Assembly: GCF_000239815.1 (NCBI RefSeq)
Contig: NZ_CAFK01000345.1
Coordinates: forward strand, 1-43,453
Direction: 5' to 3'
Source: Bradyrhizobium sp. STM 3843
GTDB taxonomy: Bacteria; Pseudomonadota; Alphaproteobacteria; Rhizobiales; Xanthobacteraceae
DNA length: 43,453 nt
Each line of letters starts with the position of its first letter. Positions within the stretch are counted from its first letter, which is position 1. A program made the position numbers and the translations under genes. Positions 17,527 to 25,122 of the stretch are shown piece after piece. The notes under the pieces are model-generated. The model saw only the letters and a list, made by a program, of their open reading frames with translations, ran no database searches and had not been told where the DNA came from.

Positions 17527-17608
17527 TGGTCGACATCCTTGCTGTTAGGCCAGCACGGCGCGGGTCGCATTGCCAAAGCAAAATGCGCGTTGACCGGGTA
17601 GGCGAACC

Positions 17609-17806
17609 TTATTCGATCTCAATCAAAGCCTGACACGAACTCGTCTCGCCGCAAAGTCGAGCCGCAATTTTCTGAGACGGATTCAGTTTCGGGTCTACCA
17701 CCTCAAGTGTGCGAACCTCAAATCGCTTGCCTGATTTGAGTGCCACCTCCGGCTCCTTGTCATCGGATACGATAAGGTAGGCCTTTGTTCCGCTAGCCTT
17801 GGTCAT
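17609..17806 (-). CDS. 65-aa candidate precursor peptide of the radical SAM enzyme
   Basis: A clear GAGAAAGG lies about eight bases before the ATG at 17806, so this is a real gene despite its size. The product is charged and strand-rich (KAYLIVSDDKEPEVALKSGK, RFEVRTLEVVDP) and ends with LCGETSSCQALIEIE, with its only two Cys at 52 and 58. It lies first in the minus-strand cluster, upstream of the radical SAM enzyme and S41 protease. A leader region followed by a short Cys-containing core is what one expects of a sactipeptide- or ranthipeptide-like precursor. It could instead be an accessory recognition protein. Confidence 0.65.
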   Translation of the reverse strand: MTKASGTKAYLIVSDDKEPEVALKSGKRFEVRTLEVVDPKLNPSQKIAARLCGETSSCQALIEIE

Positions 17807-17907
17807 CGTTTGGCCTTTCTCAGTAGTTCAAGGGAAATATTCACACGGTGCAAGTCTTTCGGTTTGCGTCTTCGGGAAAGTTGAATTCTGAAATTTGCGG
17901 TCGGCGC

Positions 17908-17935
17908 ATTATCAACCAAAAGTATTAAAATGCAA
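17908..17935 (-). promoter_or_regulatory. candidate promoter of the peptide/radical-SAM operon
   Basis: On the minus strand TTGCAT (17935-17930) and GATAAT (17913-17908) are separated by 16 nt in an AT-rich block, about 100 bases before the 65-aa gene. This resembles a housekeeping sigma-70 promoter. It would give a 5' leader of roughly 95 nt. Confidence 0.45.
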
Positions 17936-18087
17936 GGAAACTACCCGTCGAGCCTACGGTAATGGGCTCCAGCAATCCTTGCGAGGTCTGAGACGGCGAT
18001 CCCAAAAGCCGAGCGCGTTACCGGCCAGGGAATTTCCTGCTCTATCAATCGCAAACCGAGCCCCCGAACCAAAAAAACAACCAAAAA

Positions 18088-18126
18088 AAACCCAGCAATG
18101 TCAATGGATTGCTGGGCTTTGTTTTG
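18088..18126. terminator. intrinsic terminator-like hairpin, possibly bidirectional
   Basis: CCCAGCAAT (18091-18099) pairs perfectly with ATTGCTGGG (18108-18116) around an 8-nt loop. CTTTGTTTTG follows on the plus side, and an A-run (T-run on the minus strand) lies on the other side. No obvious gene ends directly at it; what it terminates is unclear. Confidence 0.6.
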
Positions 18127-18156
18127 GGCGTGCACGGCCTAGTTAAATCAGTGCTT

Positions 18157-18185
18157 ATTTTGCAAGTTCAAATCTCCCGCAACCA
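18157..18185 (+). other. tRNA 3'-end-like fragment (possible attachment-site remnant)
   Basis: The sequence GCAAGTTCAAATCTCCCGCA followed by ACCA has a T-loop (GTTCAAAT) and an acceptor end terminating in CCA. It resembles the 3' part of an initiator-type tRNA. There is no upstream tRNA body, so it may be an att duplicate left by an island integrating into a tRNA gene. Confidence 0.35.
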
Positions 18186-18500
18186 ACCCACGTTCACGCC
18201 TAAAGGCGCGATGATATGGGAACGTGGTGCTTCGTGGTCGGAGATGGCGGTCACTGGTGTAAATACTCTACCTCTCTGGTCGATGGCAAATCGGACCTCT
18301 ACCGAAGCATAAGTGTTTCAGGCCCCATGCAGTAAACTAAAGTTGGTCCGGTTGATATGCCATCTAAGCGACGACTTTCGACGCATCGCCGCACAGAGCA
18401 AAGTCTCCGATGCGTCGGCGCCGAAGCGCCCTTCAAAGGTGTGGAGCGCAGATGCGGCTCATCTTCCTGGTGAGCTCGATTGCTGGCCTTTGTTCAGGCC

Positions 18501-18530
18501 TCTCACGCCGGAGGTCACGGGTTCGAGACC
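18501..18530 (+). other. second tRNA 3'-half-like fragment
   Basis: CTCACGCCGGAGGTCACGGG followed by TTCGAGACC has the order anticodon-stem 3' strand, variable loop and T-arm. The acceptor stem does not pair with anything upstream, so this is not a functional tRNA. A GC-rich hairpin with a CTTTTC tail (CGGCC-TCA-GGCCG, near 18573-18590) follows. Confidence 0.3.
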
Positions 18531-19318
18531 CTTTTTCGCGCATTTGGCTCAGAAATGGGCGCCGGAGAGAACGGCCTCAGGCCGCTTTTCTTTCCCTCCG
18601 GATGATGATGAAGAGTTCTGAGGGGTGAGGGGGAAACGCGTGAATCGCCCCCCCCGACTCGAACCCCCCGATGTCTCAGGGTGGTGGCTGGCCCGAGTTG
18701 GGTCGTAGGACGCTGTATCGCAGCATTGTGTTCTGGCAAACTGAGAGTCTTCAGCCCATGGATGGGCCGGGAGGGCGGCGATCCGAGGCCATGTGCCAGT
18801 TCGGACAAACCGCAAAAGCGATTATGGTTCAATGGCGCTTTGAGGTAGCTTTTGCCCGAATACGCCTTGAAAGTATTCAGCCGCCGAAACCCTTCCAAGC
18901 TGCGTCACCTGAAGGTCGCCAACAAGGATATCGGACAGCTTAACCGCATGCTGAAGGAAATCAGCATGCGCAACGCTTCATCCTGCCGGACGTCTTCGAC
19001 TGGCGGGTGACGATCCCTCGCAGATATGGAGGGCCTCGCCAGGGCGACTCGGTCCCGCGTGCAGGTTGCGTCGTGGCTCCACTCACACCCTGCAGCCACC
19101 TTTTCGACCGGCTTCCCGCGGCTTGCTTCGCTGCCAAGCAGGTCAGTCCGCTGTTCAACCGTGCCAATCGCACGAAATCGCGTCCGAAACCGCGCCTAGT
19201 GGACTTCGGACGTTGCCGAGCATTCGCTTCGCCTGTAGCACACGGCCGTGCGCCTTCGCTGCGCCGCTGGCAATCAATTCGCGGCGGATCCCCAGAGGAG
19301 GGGCATCGCGGACGGCAA
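18531..19318. other. decayed region left of the excisionase gene
   Basis: No convincing gene is present in this ~790-bp stretch. It has a C8 run near 18645, short open frames on both strands, and unassigned fragments such as a frame reading VANKDIGQLNRMLKEI near 18914-18965. It looks like accumulated island debris between two insertion events. Confidence 0.4.
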
Positions 19319-19564
19319 ATGAAGCGCGAGCAACCCGAGATGGCAAAGCGCGAAACTATGCTCCGAACTGCTGTGGAAAAGCTGGGCCTCACTGTTCCTG
19401 AGGCCGCAGCTCTTTCTTCACTGGGCCAGACGTCCCTTTACAAGGCGATCAAAGAAGGGCGGCTGCGGATCCGAAAGTATGGCACGCGGACGATTATCAC
19501 GCGCGCCGATTTGGCGGCCTTCTTGGAAAGCCTGCCCGATGGGACCACGCAGGCCGAGCGGTAG
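19319..19564 (+). CDS. excisionase-like helix-turn-helix protein (81 aa)
   Basis: The C-terminal 60 residues form an excisionase/MerR-type DNA-binding fold: LTVPEAAALSSLGQTSLYKA, IKEGRLRIRKYGTRTIITRA, then DLAAFLESLP. The frame is open upstream to 19007, but that translation is Arg/Pro/Cys-rich and not protein-like, so ATG at 19319 (or 19340) is preferred. It converges with the integrase gene 19606-20832 (minus) and probably belonged to the same element as its recombination directionality factor. Confidence 0.75.
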   Translation: MKREQPEMAKRETMLRTAVEKLGLTVPEAAALSSLGQTSLYKAIKEGRLRIRKYGTRTIITRADLAAFLESLPDGTTQAER

Positions 19565-19605
19565 CGGGTGACACCCTCGTCGGGGGCGGTGGACAGCCTG
19601 AAATC

Positions 19606-20832
19606 TCAGGCAGCCTTCATCGGAGTCACGTTGCTCTTTGGTCGTTGCGTCGCGAAATCCGCGAATGTCTGCATCACATGCAGCCGCTTTTTCAGCGCCT
19701 CGCCGCGCTAATAAGCCTTTTCGGCATCATCGCCTGTGATGTGGTGCAGGCAATGCTCGACGATTTCTTCCTCAAAGTGGGTTTCCTCCTGCGCCCAGGT
19801 TCGGAACGTAGTGCGGAAACCGTGTACAGTCAGGGATTCGTCTCCGGTGAGCTCCTTTAGATACTTAAGCATCGTCATGTTGCTAATCGGTCTCTTTAAG
19901 CTGCGACCGGGGAACACGAATTCGTCGCTCACGCGGCTCTCGTAGGCTTCGCGCAAATAGGCCAGCACCTGCCGGGGCAATGGCGTGCGCTTCGGCCGCT
20001 CGCTCTTGGTGCCGACAGAGCCAAGATCCCAAAGTCCGTTGTCGAGATCGAGCTGCGCCCAGCGCATGTTCTGCACTTCGGCGGTTCGCGCCAGGGTGAG
20101 GATTGTGACCACGAGCGCCTGCGCGCTTTGCGTGGAGATGGCGGCAAGCTTGTGCATGAACGCCGGTAGGTCTTTGTAGTCCATCGCCTTGTGGCCGCCC
20201 CGCGTAGTGCCGCGGCGCCGCTGCTTGGGCATGATCGGTTGGAGCCGGCTCGCCCAATCAGCGGGGTTATCCTTCGGACGCAGGTTATGGGCGATCGCAG
20301 CGTCCAGAATCTTCTTGATGATCTGACGCGTGCTGCGTGAGGTCTCGCGTTGGTGCCAGACCGTCATAAGCACGTCAACGACGTGCGCGGTCTCGATCTG
20401 GTCGAGCCCATGCCTATGAAGCGGCTTGCAAATGATCTGCACGATGCGCTTGAGCTTTGCCCGCGCGGCCTTGTGCCTCATGCCGGTCTCGTAGGTTTGC
20501 CGCCATTCCTCGGCGAACTCGCCGAACTGGCGGGATCCCTGAGTGCGGCGCCTCTCTTCGTCCCGATGCTCCCTCGGATCAATCCCCTTGGCGAGTAGTC
20601 GCAAGGCGTCGATCGCCTTGTCCTTGGCCTCGGACAGCTTGAGCCCGGTTTCCTTGGCCGAGCCAAAGCCCATCTTCTTCACAAGACCATTGCGCTGATA
20701 GCGGAAAGCCCAGCGCCGGCCACCGGCCGGCGAAACGATCAGGTAGAGATTATTGCCGCACGGGTATTCGCCAGGCCCTATGGAGAGATAGTTCTTTGTC
20801 GTGATCTCGGGCTTTTGAGTTAGAAGCTGCAT
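19606..20832 (-). pseudogene. int: P4-type tyrosine integrase with a premature amber codon
   Basis: The intact frame encodes 374 aa from ATG 20832: an N-terminal DUF4102-type arm-binding domain (YLIVSPAGGRRWAFRYQRNG), a core-binding domain, and a catalytic domain with Arg in TLARTAEVQNMRW and LTVHGFRTTFRTWAQE, then HCLHHITGDDAEKAY. Directly after this Tyr, the presumed catalytic residue, is TAG (19708-19710). The frame continues beyond it with RGEALKKR..VMQTFADFA to a TGA at 19606-19608, which is the expected integrase C-terminal helix. The enzyme would lose ~34 residues, so it is probably inactive unless the codon is read through. The gene lies between the excisionase gene and tRNA-Arg, the usual place for an island integrase. 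Confidence 0.8.
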
Positions 20833-20848
20833 GGGAGATTCGAACTCC
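20833..20848. other. candidate attachment core next to the integrase start
   Basis: GAGATTCGAACTCC (20835-20848) is repeated exactly, in the same orientation, inside the T-arm of tRNA-Arg at 21072-21085. It sits immediately upstream of the integrase ATG. It may be part of an attachment site, or a remnant of another tRNA end. Confidence 0.4.
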
Positions 20849-21058
20849 TGTCCCTCACTGAAGAACTCGCCGGTTCAGCTAGGGTGATTCTAACTCAGAT
20901 CGAGGGACGGTCAAATGGACGGTCTGGCGGAGTTCGCCGACGATAGCCGGTCGTACGCCGCGACCGCCGAAAGCGCGAAAAATCCCTATTTTACAAGGCT
21001 TTCTCGATCGTTTCGGTGATGAGGGACGATGGCTGGTGAAGGGTGACGAAGATGGGCT

Positions 21059-21135
21059 TGGCGCGCTCGGAGAGATTCGAACTCCCGACCCTCGGAATCG
21101 AAATCCGATGCTCTATCCAGCTGAGCTACGAGCGC
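21059..21135 (-). tRNA. tRNA-Arg (anticodon TCG)
   Basis: The 77 nt fold as a standard tRNA: acceptor GCGCTCG/CGAGCGC, D-arm GCTC..GAGC, anticodon stem TCGGA/TCCGA around the loop TTTCGAT (anticodon TCG), T-arm GGGAGTTCGAATCTCTC, and an encoded GCCA end. Its 3' end points towards the integrase gene, as expected for the integration site of the island to the left. Confidence 0.95.
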
Positions 21136-21286
21136 GTTGTGGTGGCGGCCGCGGTCGCCGTGGTCACCAAACCCACGACGATCGGCCTCCCGATACCAGA
21201 CTTGATGGAAGAGGGCTAGCCTCTGCTGGCCCTTATGAGGCTGCTATTGAGCGGATGCCGGAGGCCGGCCAGTCATGGCCGCAGGA

Positions 21287-21562
21287 TCAAAAACATGGAT
21301 GGCGGCGACCGTCCTGGCCGATATAGGCCGCGGAACTCTGGTAGCAGCGGTTGGTCGAGGGGCCGTCATAATAGGCGAAGCTCTCCGGCACCGGCCCGGG
21401 CCCGTAATTGTGCAGATAGCTGATCGGGTAGGGCAGGCCGAGATAGCTCTGATAACCGTAATGATGGCGGTGGTGATGGTGGCTGCGCGCTTCCGACAGC
21501 GTGGGGACAAGGCTTGCCGCTGACACAATCATGGCGGCGGCGAACAACTTCGACATGCTCAT
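21287..21562 (-). CDS. small His/Tyr-rich secreted protein (91 aa)
   Basis: A signal peptide (MSMSKLFAAAMIVSAASLVP .. SEA|RS) is followed by a His-rich block (RSHHHHRHHYGY) and a Tyr/Pro/Gly-rich mature part ending GQDGRRHPCF. GGAG precedes the ATG by eight bases. Such short secreted proteins are common in Bradyrhizobium genomes; a metal-binding or envelope role is possible, but nothing is proven. Confidence 0.75.
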   Translation of the reverse strand: MSMSKLFAAAMIVSAASLVPTLSEARSHHHHRHHYGYQSYLGLPYPISYLHNYGPGPVPESFAYYDGPSTNRCYQSSAAYIGQDGRRHPCF

Positions 21563-21770
21563 CTCGTTTCTCCGGAAACAACGCTAAGGCCTATTGTCTG
21601 AGCGATAATCTAGCGCGAACGAGCCGAAAAAGCTGCGGAAAAACGGATCGAGATTGCCAAAATTTTGGCTTTTTCCGGATGCTTAACGGATTCATAACAC
21701 AGTCCGGCAAAAGTCCTGCGATGCAGGCGGGCGGTGAACGCCCATTGAGATCGTTCCGGGGGCCCATTCT

Positions 21771-22214
21771 TTGAAGCGCCGTCTCTCGCTTTTGTGGTTG
21801 CTGCCGCTCCTCGCCGCCAGCCCGGCGCGCGCGGACCTGCACATCACGCGCGACCACGGCGGCTACATCGAGGAATACAAGGCCAAGTACCAGCACATCC
21901 GCGATACCCACCAGCGCGTCATCATCGACGGCATCTGCAATTCGGCCTGCACCCTGGTGTTCGGCATCGTGCCGATGAACAAGATCTGCGTCACCCCGCG
22001 CGCAAGCCTCGGTTTCCACCAAGCCTATTACGACAAAGCCTTTACCTTCGGCATCAAGGTCACCAGTCTCGAGGGGACGTCCGAGCTGATGTCGTATTAC
22101 CCCGATACGGTGAAGGACTGGATTCGCCGCAACGGCGGGCTCACCACCGAGATGAAGAAGATCAAGAACGGGGTCGAGCTCTGGAAGATCGTCGATCCCT
22201 GTCCGGACTGGTAG
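21771..22214 (+). CDS. secreted ClpP-like protein of unknown role (147 aa)
   Basis: A signal peptide (MKRRLSLLWLLPLLAASPAR .. A|DLHITRD) is followed by a ClpP/crotonase-like fragment seen in periplasmic COG3904-type proteins: VIIDGICNSACTLVFGIVPM, with the CxSACT motif, and RASLGFHQAY. The start is TTG at 21771, because no better start lies between it and the signal peptide. It is divergent from the His-rich gene and converges on the antiporter gene 20 bp away. Whether it is a working protease is unclear. Confidence 0.75.
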   Translation: MKRRLSLLWLLPLLAASPARADLHITRDHGGYIEEYKAKYQHIRDTHQRVIIDGICNSACTLVFGIVPMNKICVTPRASLGFHQAYYDKAFTFGIKVTSLEGTSELMSYYPDTVKDWIRRNGGLTTEMKKIKNGVELWKIVDPCPDW

Positions 22215-22234
22215 TCTCCGCAGCAAGGCTGTTC

Positions 22235-24514
22235 TCATGCCGTACTGCGCCGCGCAGTCTGATCGGCATCGGCCGAGACCAGCAGCACCGGCGCCTCTGA
22301 GCGGGTAAGCACGGTGGACACGATCGCGCCGAAATCGAGCACCTCGCCCTGCAGTCGGTCGGCGCCCAGTATAACGAGGTCTGCTTTGACAGCCGCCGCT
22401 TCCTCCAGGATCGCTATGTCGGGGTTGACCTTGCCACGGGCGGCTGTTGTCACGCCCAACCGATAGCGGTCCGCAGCCTCCGTTGCGTCAGCGAGGACCT
22501 GCTTGGCTCGATCCTGCTCGCCGTCGGCGCCTGCGCGATTCGCGCCTTCGCCGCCCGTTGTCGAAATATACAGGAGATGCAGCCGCGCGCGGCTCGCACG
22601 CGCGACCGCAATAGCGACTTCGGCGCCACGGCGCGAGACGCCCCGGCCGGAGACCGGCACCAGGATCCGACCGTTGGGCGGCGGAGGCGCGCTGCTCGGC
22701 CCCTTCGCGACCACGAGCGCCAACGGGCCCTCGAAGCCGGCGGCAAGCTCCCGGACCGTCGCGCTGAGGTCCCCCTCCGACGTGATCGCGTGGTCGACGC
22801 CGATCAGCATCAGGTCGAATCCCTTGCGCGCCTCATCCTCAACGGCTTCGCGCCAGGTCGTTTCACGGGCGCGCGTCGTCACGTCGACCTCGCCCTGCGT
22901 GCCGCTCTCGCTCGCGACCTGCTTGGCCGCATCCCTGACGGCGGCTTCCGAACTCGACGGTGCATCGGGGGATGCGGCAGCGTCGGGCGCGTGGTCGTCG
23001 ACCTGGAGCAGGGTGATCGGCCGTGCGCCAGGGCCAGCCAGGAGACCCGCAATATGCGCCGCCAGGCGCGCACTCGCACCATTGTCAACGGCCAGCAACA
23101 GCCGTTCGACGTTGCTGACGAAGCTCTTGTCCTCGAACTCCTCGCGCTCCAACCGCTCCTTCTCATCTTGCTGCGGCGGCAGGCGGGCCAGCGCGGTGCG
23201 CAACATCGGCGGCATGGCAAGGGTGGTCAGGATCGCCATGATCACGATCATGGAAAACAAGTTCTGGCTCAGAACGCCGATCGACAGCCCGATCGAGGCG
23301 ATGATCACCTCGGTCGAGCCGCGTGCATTCATGCCGCTGGCCAAGGCGAGCGACTCCTTATGATTGAGCCCACCGACGGCGCCGCCGGCCAGTGCGCCGG
23401 CGAACTTGCCGAAGCTTGCGACGACGATCAGCCCGGCGGTGAACAGCAGCAATTCGGGTGTGCGCAATTGCGTCAGATCGGTGTCGAGACCGGCCAAGCC
23501 AAAAAACACCGGTGTGAACAGGCTCGTGATCAGGCCGCGCAGCCGTTCGTCGATCTGTCGCGTCAGGATCGGGGACTCGCCGACCAGCACGCCGGCGACG
23601 AAGGCGCCGAGCACCGTATGCACGCCGATCAGATGCGTCGTGAGCGCCATCGCGCTCATCACGAGCAGGATCACGGTGACCACCGCTGACGAACTCACCA
23701 GATGGTCGTTGGCGAGCCGGATCAGGAGGACCACCAGTCGCCGTCCCACCGTGAAGCTCAGGGCCAGGAACAGCAGCGTGCCCAGCACGGCCTGACCGAC
23801 CGAGGCCAGGTCCAGCGTGCCATGCGCAGCCACGCTGAAGATCATGGCGATGATGATCCAGCCGATGGTGTCGTCGATGATCGCGGAGGCCACGATGATC
23901 TGGCCGACGTTGCGGCGCATGAAGTTCATCTCGCGGACGACCACCGCGACGATCTTGACCGAGGAGATCGAAAGCGCCGTGCCGAGGAACAGGGAGGCCA
24001 CGAGCCGCGCTTCCGGCTGGGGCAGCAGGCTTGCCGGCATCACCTCGCCGAGCAGAAAGCCGCAGGCGAACGGAACGGCAATGCCGAACAGGGAGATAGT
24101 CACCGCGGGCCGGCCGACCTTGCGCACCAGCTTGAGGTCGATCTCCATGCCCGTGAGCAGCAGCAGGAGGAGAATGCCGAACTGGGCAATGCCCTCGATC
24201 ATCGCCTTCTGCGTCGGCGTGGGCGGGAAGATCGCGGCCTGCGCGGAAGGCCAGATCCAGCCGAACAGCGAGGGGCCCAGCAAAAGACCGGCGAGCAGTT
24301 CGCCGATCACCGAAGGCTGGCCGATGCGCTGCATCACTTCGCCGAGCCCGCGGCCGACCCCGATCAGCAGCGCGACCTGGACGAGCAGCAGGAATTCCGA
24401 GCCGCGGCCTTCGGCGCCGGCGGCCGCAGCATGCGCCATCGGTGCCATCAGGTCGGGGGCGATCAGAACGACGGCGATCCCACCCCAGACGATAGGTCGG
24501 AGCCTGCGCCCCAT
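22235..24514 (-). CDS. CPA2-type cation/proton antiporter with C-terminal universal-stress domain
   Basis: The product is 759 aa from ATG 24514 (GGAGG six bases before; a GTG six codons earlier is less likely). About residues 40-450 carry a dozen membrane helices of the Kef/Nha-like CPA2 family, with the conserved GQPSVIGELLAGLLLGPSLF, AIIDDTIGWIIIA and GMNARGSTEVIIASIGLSIG. The remaining ~290 residues are cytoplasmic and contain at least one UspA-like domain (NGRILVPVSGRGVSRRGAEV; LVILGADRLQGEVLDFGAIV). It should exchange Na+ or K+ for H+, with the nucleotide-binding tail as regulator. Confidence 0.85.
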   Translation of the reverse strand: MGRRLRPIVWGGIAVVLIAPDLMAPMAHAAAAGAEGRGSEFLLLVQVALLIGVGRGLGEVMQRIGQPSVIGELLAGLLLGPSLFGWIWPSAQAAIFPPTPTQKAMIEGIAQFGILLLLLLTGMEIDLKLVRKVGRPAVTISLFGIAVPFACGFLLGEVMPASLLPQPEARLVASLFLGTALSISSVKIVAVVVREMNFMRRNVGQIIVASAIIDDTIGWIIIAMIFSVAAHGTLDLASVGQAVLGTLLFLALSFTVGRRLVVLLIRLANDHLVSSSAVVTVILLVMSAMALTTHLIGVHTVLGAFVAGVLVGESPILTRQIDERLRGLITSLFTPVFFGLAGLDTDLTQLRTPELLLFTAGLIVVASFGKFAGALAGGAVGGLNHKESLALASGMNARGSTEVIIASIGLSIGVLSQNLFSMIVIMAILTTLAMPPMLRTALARLPPQQDEKERLEREEFEDKSFVSNVERLLLAVDNGASARLAAHIAGLLAGPGARPITLLQVDDHAPDAAASPDAPSSSEAAVRDAAKQVASESGTQGEVDVTTRARETTWREAVEDEARKGFDLMLIGVDHAITSEGDLSATVRELAAGFEGPLALVVAKGPSSAPPPPNGRILVPVSGRGVSRRGAEVAIAVARASRARLHLLYISTTGGEGANRAGADGEQDRAKQVLADATEAADRYRLGVTTAARGKVNPDIAILEEAAAVKADLVILGADRLQGEVLDFGAIVSTVLTRSEAPVLLVSADADQTARRSTA

Positions 24515-24654
24515 CGCATCCTCCGCGTTCACGGCCCCAGGCAGGGGGGCAGCGAGCTAAGCATGGGCGCACAGAGAAGTTCCAGCTCACGGCCGACAGT
24601 CGGCGCGAGCTGGACGGTGCTGGTCGAAATCTTGCGGTCGTGCCGCTTAGAACG

Positions 24655-24700
24655 AAACAATCCAGCACCAGACAGTCCCTCATCGGGCACTGGATTGGTT
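24655..24700 (-). terminator. hairpin between the H1-like gene and the antiporter gene
   Basis: CAATCCAG (24658-24665) pairs with CTGGATTG (24690-24697). In the minus direction the stem is followed by TTTCGTTCT, so it can terminate transcription of the H1-like gene before the antiporter gene. The 24-nt loop makes it weaker than a textbook terminator. Confidence 0.4.
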
Positions 24701-24751
24701 CGCGACAGCCGATCTTGAAGCGCGTAATCCGCTCTCGAATCGGTCTCGACC

Positions 24752-25048
24752 TCAGCGTTTGGCTTTCTTGGCCTTCTTCTTCGTGGTCTTCTTGGCCGTC
24801 TTGGCGGAGCTCTTTGCGCTCTTCTTGGCGGCTTTCTTCACCGTCTTCTTGGCCGACTTCTTGGTCGCGACCTTCTTGGCCTTGGCAGCGCGCTTCGGTG
24901 CGGCCTGCTTCGGCGCGGCTGGTTTTGCAGCCTTCTTCTTGGGCGCGGGTTTGACCTTGGCGACCACGGTCGTCACCGCTTCCTTGGCGGTGTCGGCCAC
25001 AGTGCTGATGGCGTTGGTCGCTTGTTCGATGAGAGGCGTGTCGTCCAT
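24752..25048 (-). CDS. histone H1-like Lys/Ala-rich protein (98 aa)
   Basis: A short acidic start (MDDTPLIEQATNAISTVADT) is followed by ~65 residues of Lys/Ala/Pro repeats (KKSAKKTVKKAAKKSAKSSA and similar), the composition of bacterial H1-like, AlgP-like chromatin proteins. It should bind DNA non-specifically. The repetitive codons make the opposite strand appear open as well, but that is a shadow. Confidence 0.85.
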   Translation of the reverse strand: MDDTPLIEQATNAISTVADTAKEAVTTVVAKVKPAPKKKAAKPAAPKQAAPKRAAKAKKVATKKSAKKTVKKAAKKSAKSSAKTAKKTTKKKAKKAKR

Positions 25049-25122
25049 ATCGGTCCCCCGATGTGTTGAAACGCAACAACGATAGCTGGATTCCTGAAGC
25101 TGTCAAAGCGTAGCGCAACTAA

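Noticed and set aside
17941..18135. 64-codon minus-strand frame upstream of the peptide gene
   Set aside because: It contains the terminator-like hairpin and the A-run, and no start signal or family is visible.
18570..18595. Possible small-RNA terminator (CGGCC-TCA-GGCCG then CTTTTC)
   Set aside because: Only a 5-bp stem and no promoter or transcript body could be recognised upstream; mentioned with the tRNA fragment only.
23358..25118. 586-codon minus-strand frame across the H1-like and antiporter genes
   Set aside because: It runs through two good genes in another frame and gives a low-complexity Arg/Gly/Asp translation.
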